From Gammaproteobacteria bacterium (lineage in GTDB: Bacteria > Pseudomonadota > Gammaproteobacteria > SZUA-152), in assembly GCA_030599435.1 (NCBI GenBank), contig JAUVNZ010000027.1, positions 1 to 11,705 on the forward strand: a DNA stretch of 11,705 nt, in the 5' to 3' direction. Within the stretch, counting starts at the first letter, position 1, and the number at the start of each line of letters is the position of its first letter. Shown piece by piece: positions 6,997-11,705 of the stretch. The notes below the pieces were generated by a model that saw only the letters and a list, made by a program, of their open reading frames with translations, did no database searches and had not been told where the DNA came from. The position numbers were made by a program, and so were the translations under genes.

Positions 6997-7500
6997 TTAC
7001 TTGCTGTGATTGAGCACCACAAAGCTGTATGAATAACCGTTTTTTTCGTCTGCTTCATGGTCTAAACGCTCGGTTTGGCTCCATTGGCTGGTATCAAACT
7101 CCGGAAACCAGGCATCTCCCTCGAGATCGGCATGAATAAGAGTCATATACAGTCGATCTGCCAGCGGCAATGCCTGCTTATAAAGAGACATGCCACCGAT
7201 GATCATCACTTCTTCCACCCCATTTACTGCGCTTAGTGCAGTTTCTAAAGAGTTATAAACCTCAATGTCTTCAGAATTTGTGTTTGCAATGTAGTCAGTA
7301 TCACGACTGATAATAATGTTACGCCGACCGGGCAGGGCTTTGGCGCCAAATGACTCAAAAGTGAGTCGGCCCATAATGATGGGTTTTCCCAGGGTATTTT
7401 TCCGAAACCATTGCATGTCGGCGGGTAGCTTCCAGGGCAGACGATTTTCGATGCCAATGACTCGGTTATCAGCCATGGCCCAGATGAGTGAGAGAATCAT
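6997..7500 (-). CDS. folA: Dihydrofolate reductase
   Basis: FolA reduces dihydrofolate to tetrahydrofolate with NADPH, restoring the cofactor oxidised by thymidylate synthase; it is the target of trimethoprim. The protein has 167 residues (E. coli 159). Family marks are IWAMADNRVIGIENRLPWKL, with the Met20-loop region and the acidic catalytic D28 in LPADMQWFR. KPIIMGRLTFESFG (the NADPH-binding helix), LPGRRNIIISRD and EVMIIGGMSLYKQAL with the conserved GG follow. MGRLTFES replaces the usual MGRKTWES, a mild variation. Its ATG follows the thyA stop directly with no gap (TAGATG) and has no strong Shine-Dalgarno of its own, so it is probably translated by coupling to thyA. It ends 94 bases before egtB. 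Confidence 0.95.
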   Translation of the reverse strand: MILSLIWAMADNRVIGIENRLPWKLPADMQWFRKNTLGKPIIMGRLTFESFGAKALPGRRNIIISRDTDYIANTNSEDIEVYNSLETALSAVNGVEEVMIIGGMSLYKQALPLADRLYMTLIHADLEGDAWFPEFDTSQWSQTERLDHEADEKNGYSYSFVVLNHSK

Positions 7501-8295
7501 CTATACAGCCACTGGTGCCTTGATGTGTTCATGTGACTCATAACCCATTAGCTCGAAGTCATCAAAGGTGAAATCAAACAGATTATTGATATCCGGATTT
7601 AACTTCATGGTGGGCAGGGGCAGTGTTTCACGAGAAAGCTGTAGTTCGGTTTGTTCCAGATGGTTGGAGTAAAGATGGGCATCACCCAGCGTGTGTATAA
7701 ATTCACCCGGTTCAAGCCCTGTAACCTGCGCCATCATCATGTTTAACAATGCGTAAGAGGCAATATTAAAAGGTACACCAAGAAATATATCGGCACTGCG
7801 TTGGTAGAGTTGGCAACTAAGCTTGCCGTCAGCAACATAAAATTGAAAAAAGGCATGGCAGGGAGGTAAGGCCATATTTTCTATTTCGCCTACATTCCAT
7901 GCAGATACAATCAGTCGCCGCGAATCTGGTGTGTTTTTAATTTGGTCAATGACTTGTGATATTTGATCAATGTGCTGACCGTTAGCTGTGGGCCATGAGC
8001 GCCATTGTGAGCCGTAAACAGGGCCAAGGTTGCCATCTTCGTCTGCCCATTCATCCCAAATTTTGACGCCATTGTCTTTGAGATAACCGATATTGGTTTC
8101 GCCTTTCAAAAACCATAACAGCTCGTGAATAATAGAACGCAGGTGTAATTTTTTGGTGGTAATGACCGGAAAACCTTCAGCCAGGTCAAAACGCATCTGG
8201 TATCCAAACACACTTTTTGTTCCGGTACCGGTACGATCAGTTTTGACCGTGCCATTTTCATAAACGTGGCGCATTAAATCCAGATACTGCTTCAT
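7501..8295 (-). CDS. thyA: Thymidylate synthase
   Basis: ThyA converts dUMP and 5,10-methylene-THF to dTMP and dihydrofolate. At 264 residues it is exactly the length of E. coli ThyA, and the numbering agrees. R21 sits in DRTGTGT, the catalytic C146 in [33 protein letters not shown] forms the dUMP/folate site, and [12 protein letters not shown] is present. The C-terminus KAPVAV is the conserved closing tail. An AGAGG sequence about ten bases upstream of the ATG at 8295 probably serves as ribosome binding site. folA abuts it downstream, and lgt ends 40 bases upstream, the lgt-thyA order known from enteric bacteria. All three are probably cotranscribed. Confidence 0.97.
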   Translation of the reverse strand: MKQYLDLMRHVYENGTVKTDRTGTGTKSVFGYQMRFDLAEGFPVITTKKLHLRSIIHELLWFLKGETNIGYLKDNGVKIWDEWADEDGNLGPVYGSQWRSWPTANGQHIDQISQVIDQIKNTPDSRRLIVSAWNVGEIENMALPPCHAFFQFYVADGKLSCQLYQRSADIFLGVPFNIASYALLNMMMAQVTGLEPGEFIHTLGDAHLYSNHLEQTELQLSRETLPLPTMKLNPDINNLFDFTFDDFELMGYESHEHIKAPVAV

Positions 8296-8335
8296 TACTC
8301 GTTAACCTCTTGTATGTTAGGGCTCATATTTAGGG

Positions 8336-9139
8336 CTATGGCTGTGATGTTTTTTGATGTTTGTTATTTCGATAAGCCAGTATTAACAATGTAACACCAA
8401 GGATTATCAGCGGCATGGATAAAAGCTGTCCCATGGTTAACCAGTTGAATGCCATAAAACCCATATGTTCATCAGGTTGACGGAAAAATTCAACTAAAAA
8501 ACGGAAGCTTCCATACCCTAAACAAAATACGCCCGACACTGCCATACGTGGACGCGCCCTGGCTGAATAAAACCAGACAATAAAAAACAGGAGAACGCCT
8601 TCGAGCAACATTTCATACAGCTGCGAGGGGTGGCGAGGCAGGGGGCCGCCAGTGGGGAAAACCATGCCCAGTGGACTATCGGTAACACGTCCCCACAATT
8701 CGCCATTAATGAAATTGGCAAAGCGCACGGCTGCAATACCTGTCGGTACCAGCGGAGTGATGAAATCGGTGGTCTCAAAAAAGCTTTTTTTGTATTTGCG
8801 GCCAAATAGCCACATGGCTATGGCTACGCCTAACATGCCCCCGTGGTAGGACATGCCCCCTTCCCAGACTCGGAAGATAGAGACTGGATCAGAGATAAAG
8901 CCGTTCATGCCGTAAAACAGGGTGTAGCCTAGTCGACCGCCTAACACGGTGCCCAGGGCACCATAGAAAACGACGTCTGATATTTGTTCGGTGCTCCAGC
9001 CTGAGCCCGGTTTGTTGGCGCGGCGTGTGCCCAGCCAGAATGCGGCCCCAAAGGCGATCAGATACATCACGCCGTACCAGTGTATTTTCAGAGGGCCCAG
9101 GCTCAGGGCAACGGGGTCAATATTCGGGAATGTAAGCAT
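8336..9139 (-). CDS. lgt: Phosphatidylglycerol-prolipoprotein diacylglyceryl transferase
   Basis: Lgt moves a diacylglyceryl group from phosphatidylglycerol to the lipobox cysteine of prelipoproteins, the first step of lipoprotein maturation, in the inner membrane. The 267-residue protein has about seven hydrophobic segments. The HWYG start motif (residues 20-23), GGRLGY (67-72), GGMSYHGGMLG with H99 (equivalent to E. coli H103) and VRFANFINGELWGR with R139 (equivalent to R143) are all present, as are HPSQLYE and GSFRFLVEFFRQPD. In the signature the usual first glycine is V138 and the second is A141, while the key Arg, Asn and Glu are kept. The tail (RNNKHQKTSQP) is polar and cytoplasmic. No clear Shine-Dalgarno precedes the ATG. 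thyA follows after 40 bases, and the GST gene lies 58 bases upstream. Confidence 0.96.
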   Translation of the reverse strand: MLTFPNIDPVALSLGPLKIHWYGVMYLIAFGAAFWLGTRRANKPGSGWSTEQISDVVFYGALGTVLGGRLGYTLFYGMNGFISDPVSIFRVWEGGMSYHGGMLGVAIAMWLFGRKYKKSFFETTDFITPLVPTGIAAVRFANFINGELWGRVTDSPLGMVFPTGGPLPRHPSQLYEMLLEGVLLFFIVWFYSARARPRMAVSGVFCLGYGSFRFLVEFFRQPDEHMGFMAFNWLTMGQLLSMPLIILGVTLLILAYRNNKHQKTSQP

Positions 9140-9197
9140 GGATCAGAATCTTATCATGCAGCGCAGAGCGGTGCTCCCATCGATTTTTACTACTAGA

Positions 9198-9851
9198 TTA
9201 AACGAGCGAGTTAATATGGCCTTTGTTGGCGGAAATGGAATCAAGAAATAGTTGTGGAAATTCAGGAACCACTGAGTTTTGCACAGACTCGCGTTTGGAA
9301 AGAATGATAGCCCAGGCTTGTATTTTAGGCAGGCCATCCAGTAGATCCAGATGGAAGTGTTTATGGAGTAATTGCAGTCGCATAAGTATGGGCGCAAAGG
9401 TGACGTCGACTAGTGAAAAAGATTCGCCGTTGTAGAATGGCCCTGGGGATGATTTTTCTTCTACGCGTGCAAGTTCTTTTTTTATCTTAGTGCAGTGCTT
9501 CTCAAAGTCATCGGCATTTTTTTCTGTGATGATGGCATGTATATCCATGTTGAGGTTACTGCCAAATTCAATACAGGCACGATTCTGTGCTTTTATAAAT
9601 GCATCAGTCGGAAGTAGTGAAGGCGGGTGGGTTTCATCAAGGAATTCGTTGATAACTGCTGATTCAAATAAAACTGTATCGCCGTAACGCAATACTGGTA
9701 CTTTACCAAAAGGTGAAATCTTTAAAAACCAGTCAGGTGGGTTATTAATGTCGATATAGGTGATATCGAAGTCTATACCTTTTTCTAATAGAGTAATGAC
9801 TGATCGTTGTACGAAGGGGCAAATTTTGAAGCTGATGAGTTCGGGTTTCAT
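9198..9851 (-). CDS. Glutathione S-transferase family protein with cysteine active site
   Basis: This 217-residue protein has the standard two-domain GST layout. The N-terminal thioredoxin-like domain (about 1-80) contains CPFVQRS with C11 at the catalytic position, FGKVPVL with the cis-proline P52, and FESAVI, where E63-S64 bind the gamma-glutamyl part of glutathione. An all-helical domain follows (about 90-210). Cysteine in place of Tyr or Ser is typical of omega-like, beta-like and dehydroascorbate-reductase-like GSTs, which favour thiol-transfer and deglutathionylation over classic conjugation. The substrate is not predictable. The organism makes glutathione, since gshA is about 6 kb away. 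It lies between an unknown gene and lgt on the same strand. No strong ribosome binding site is seen, but no better start is available. Confidence 0.85.
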   Translation of the reverse strand: MKPELISFKICPFVQRSVITLLEKGIDFDITYIDINNPPDWFLKISPFGKVPVLRYGDTVLFESAVINEFLDETHPPSLLPTDAFIKAQNRACIEFGSNLNMDIHAIITEKNADDFEKHCTKIKKELARVEEKSSPGPFYNGESFSLVDVTFAPILMRLQLLHKHFHLDLLDGLPKIQAWAIILSKRESVQNSVVPEFPQLFLDSISANKGHINSLV

Positions 9852-9887
9852 GGTATTTCTACTATTTATAAAATTTATGCATAGTGC

Positions 9888-10316
9888 TCAATGAAGGAAT
9901 TGTACGGGCACCTGTTGTTGGTAATCTTCGTCGAAAACAAGCTCTATAGAGATTTCGTTACTGTTGTCAATAGAGTTGCCACTAACAGTGCCACCATTCT
10001 CACTTGAAGATTGTGTGATTTTTACCTGTTTTAAATCGGGCAAAATTTTTGCCAGATAAGAACATAAAGCCGCGGCTGCTGATTCCTGATCGTTTAGAAT
10101 AGCGTCTGCCAGGTTACCCGCAACAAATTGTGCGCGTTGATTGATGTCAGGATTTGAGATCAGCTTATTATCAACCTGGATGCCTTCATCCATCTGTGTA
10201 TCCATTTTCCCCAGATACAGTGCCTGGTGAGGTGGCAGCTGCTTGTCTCGGTTATATTCTAATTGTGCAACGCCGTTGAGTAAGACAGCTAAAATATTGT
10301 TCATTTGTTTTTCCAT
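9888..10316 (-). CDS. Unknown conserved-looking protein of 138-142 residues
   Basis: I do not recognise this family. The 142-residue reading begins with an ATG at 10316 that has no Shine-Dalgarno. An in-frame ATG at 10304 has GGAAA about six bases upstream and gives 138 residues (MNNILAVLLNGVAQLEYNRD), so I prefer it. The sequence is acidic and soluble, without a signal peptide or clear membrane segment. There is a helical first half (LAVLLNGVAQLEYNR), an AADxx-like helix near FVAGNLADAILNDQESAAAALCSYLAKILPD, a low-complexity Ser/Gly/Asn linker (about 105-122) and a final strand, EISIELVFDEDY. It lies just downstream of the DUF6164-like gene and upstream of the GST, and is probably cotranscribed with both. 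No function is proposed. Confidence 0.7.
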   Translation of the reverse strand: MEKQMNNILAVLLNGVAQLEYNRDKQLPPHQALYLGKMDTQMDEGIQVDNKLISNPDINQRAQFVAGNLADAILNDQESAAAALCSYLAKILPDLKQVKITQSSSENGGTVSGNSIDNSNEISIELVFDEDYQQQVPVQFLH

Positions 10317-10329
10317 TAAATCGGCCCGA

Positions 10330-10695
10330 TTAATCCGACAAAGTTAAAAATGGTTTTGTAGAAACATAAATTATAAAACCAACAAAAATAAGATAAGCAG
10401 CAAATCGAAATGGATTTTCTTTAAAAGCATCCAGAAGTGTTTTGTGACCACCTGAATTTTTAAGTTCTTCATAGTGATGTCGTTGAGATATGCCACGTTC
10501 AGTTTGATACTTTTCAATGAGTGTTTGCGCTCTTTCTAGCTGTTCTTTATTTTTTAGCCAAATAGCGGCAGTTGAAATTCCCCAGTTACCCGCAGAGGTT
10601 TCATAAAACTCAAAATCATTTTCATTTAATAGTTCACGAATATCTTCTGCTTCATCTTCTGGAACATTACGTAAGCGAAATAAAAGAACAGACAT
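10330..10695 (-). CDS. DUF6164-like small protein with C-terminal membrane anchor
   Basis: The 121-residue protein resembles the proteobacterial DUF6164 group. Its N-terminal half, LLFRLRNVPEDEAEDIRELL followed by FYETSAGNWGISTAAIWL, looks like a small alpha/beta domain of the PII/ACT-like size. A charged helical stretch follows (about 50-90, with many Lys, Glu and Gln). One hydrophobic segment at about 98-114 (AAYLIFVGFIIYV) would anchor it in the inner membrane, leaving the N-terminal domain in the cytoplasm. The family has no established function. The family name is from memory and is less certain than the description. The next gene begins 13 to 25 bases after its stop, so they form one unit. 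A 31-base AT-rich gap separates it from the methyltransferase. Confidence 0.7.
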   Translation of the reverse strand: MSVLLFRLRNVPEDEAEDIRELLNENDFEFYETSAGNWGISTAAIWLKNKEQLERAQTLIEKYQTERGISQRHHYEELKNSGGHKTLLDAFKENPFRFAAYLIFVGFIIYVSTKPFLTLSD

Positions 10696-10726
10696 GTTGG
10701 TTATTTAAAAATATATAAATTAGACA

Positions 10727-11705
10727 TTAGTTCAAAAGTACTCGAGCAAAAAATGCTTTCAGGTAATCGGTCTCAGGGATAGCAGGGTGTACAGGATGAT
10801 CTGGCCCCTGGTGACCCTGCTCGATGATTTGTGCATTGCGGTCAACATGTCGGCTGGATTTTAATATTATATCACGTAGCTGATCCGAACCAAGGTGGTA
10901 CGAACAGGAAGCACTGATGAGATAACCTCCCTTGTTGAGCACCTGCATGGCCATTTGATTGATGCGTCGATAGGCATTCAGACCTTCTTTAAAATCTTTT
11001 TTACGTTTTATGAATGCGGGTGGGTCCACGATAACCACGTCAAAGTGCTCTCGCTCCTGACGTAAACTTTTTAACGCTTCAAATGCATCGCCCTGTACAC
11101 TGGCCAGCTTATCTTCTTTGTTATTTAATGAAGCATTATGATGAATTTTATCGATTGCAGATTGTGATGCATCTATGCACATCACATCATCAGCGCCCGC
11201 AGTAAGAGCCTGTATGCCCCATCCACCGATATAACTAAAAACATCCAGTACACGCTTATCTTTTACATAGTGTTGCATGCGCGCGCGATTCATGCGGTGG
11301 TCGTAGAACCAGCCAGTTTTTTGTCCGCTCAAAACATCAATTTCGAATTTGGTATTATTTTCTTCAACGAAGACAGAATCTGGAAGTTCTCCCAAAGCTG
11401 TTTCAACGTAACTGTTCAGTTGCTCTATCTTGCGCGATGGGCTGTCGTTACGAAGCACGATGGTTTTGGGTTTAATAATTTTTTCAAGCGCTTCAACAAT
11501 GGCCTGTTTTTGTTGTTCCATACCGGCAGTGGTGATTTGTACTACCAGTACATCGTTATATCGATCAATAATCAGACCGGGAAGATTATCTCCCTCGCCA
11601 TGTATTAGTCTGTAATAGGGTAAATCAAATAATTGCTCCCGCAACGACAGGGCGATATTGAGGCGGTGTTTGATGAGTGATTTATCCAGCGCGTATTTTG
11701 GGTCG
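10727..11705 (-). CDS. rlmI: Class I SAM-dependent rRNA methyltransferase, RlmI-like (partial, start beyond the right edge)
   Basis: The reading frame stays open to the window edge, and 325 residues are visible of about 395 expected. The missing part is the start and most of the N-terminal PUA domain. The TTG at 11644 is not a real start, because the codons before it continue the family sequence (ALDKSLIKHRLNIALSLREQ). Landmarks are GEGDNLPGLIIDRY, SGQKTGWFYDHRMNR, VLDVFSYIGGWGIQAL (SAM-binding motif I), VVIVDPPAFIKRKKDF (motif IV) and YLISASCSYHL with the catalytic-type cysteine, then DHPVHPAIPETDYLKAFFARV. E. coli RlmI makes m5C1962 in 23S rRNA. The family is broad, so the exact target base is inferred. 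It is the first visible gene of the long minus-strand run. Confidence 0.9.
   Translation of the reverse strand, partial: DPKYALDKSLIKHRLNIALSLREQLFDLPYYRLIHGEGDNLPGLIIDRYNDVLVVQITTAGMEQQKQAIVEALEKIIKPKTIVLRNDSPSRKIEQLNSYVETALGELPDSVFVEENNTKFEIDVLSGQKTGWFYDHRMNRARMQHYVKDKRVLDVFSYIGGWGIQALTAGADDVMCIDASQSAIDKIHHNASLNNKEDKLASVQGDAFEALKSLRQEREHFDVVIVDPPAFIKRKKDFKEGLNAYRRINQMAMQVLNKGGYLISASCSYHLGSDQLRDIILKSSRHVDRNAQIIEQGHQGPDHPVHPAIPETDYLKAFFARVLLN

Noticed and set aside
8317..8337. Direct repeat TTAGGGCT at 8317-8324 and 8330-8337 between lgt and thyA
   Set aside because: Two copies of eight bases, one overlapping the lgt stop codon; too short to separate from chance.
8336..9139. Altered glycine positions in the Lgt signature (V138, A141) as a sign of inactivation
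   Set aside because: The catalytic H99, R139 and the NFINGE core are intact and the length is normal, so it is read as a tolerated variant.
11270..11608. Plus-strand reading frame of 112 codons opposite the methyltransferase
   Set aside because: It is fully antisense to the RlmI-like gene, which has conserved motifs throughout; it has no independent support.

Overview
The window looks like chromosomal DNA of a gammaproteobacterium. The glutamate-cysteine ligase is of the E. coli GshA type, lgt lies next to thyA as in enteric bacteria, and an RlmI-type methyltransferase is present. Intergenic DNA is AT-rich. There is no sign of an insertion sequence, phage, integrase, CRISPR array, tRNA or rRNA. 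No gap between genes exceeds about 280 bases. The species cannot be named from the sequence.

Layout from left to right. Positions 36-833 (minus strand) carry a short formyltransferase, and a possible start codon of the next gene sits at the extreme left edge. Next comes a plus-strand block: an unknown 92-residue protein with a cysteine-rich end (1081-1359), gshA (1639-3216) and an exported TlpA/thioredoxin-like protein (3340-3909). The last two both appear to start at TTG behind an identically spaced TAAGGA. The rest of the window is one long minus-strand run, transcribed right to left: a partial rlmI-like methyltransferase cut by the right edge, a DUF6164-like membrane-anchored small protein, an unknown 138-142-residue protein, a cysteine-type glutathione S-transferase, lgt, thyA, folA, egtB, egtD and an FMN split-barrel (pyridoxamine-phosphate-oxidase-like) protein. 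The two transcription directions converge at about 3910-3943.

How the genes fit together. thyA and folA abut with no gap and form the thymidylate/folate recycling pair. egtB and egtD overlap by one base and make the histidine-to-ergothioneine intermediates. The PPOX-like gene follows 27 bases later with its own ribosome binding site. A reasonable sigma70-type promoter lies in front of egtB. EgtB carries a tyrosine pair (Y93-Y94), and the C-terminal Asp/Arg positions I align with the gamma-glutamyl-cysteine contacts of mycobacterial EgtB are replaced. It therefore probably belongs to the EgtB branch that takes free cysteine, and no egtC hydrolase is seen. Together with gshA, the TlpA-like protein and the GST, the window is rich in low-molecular-weight-thiol and redox functions. 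These genes lie on both strands and in several transcription units, so this is a neighbourhood rather than one operon. I see no clearly new biological system. The most interesting leads are the third gene of the egt operon, the predicted substrate type of EgtB, and the unknown small proteins.
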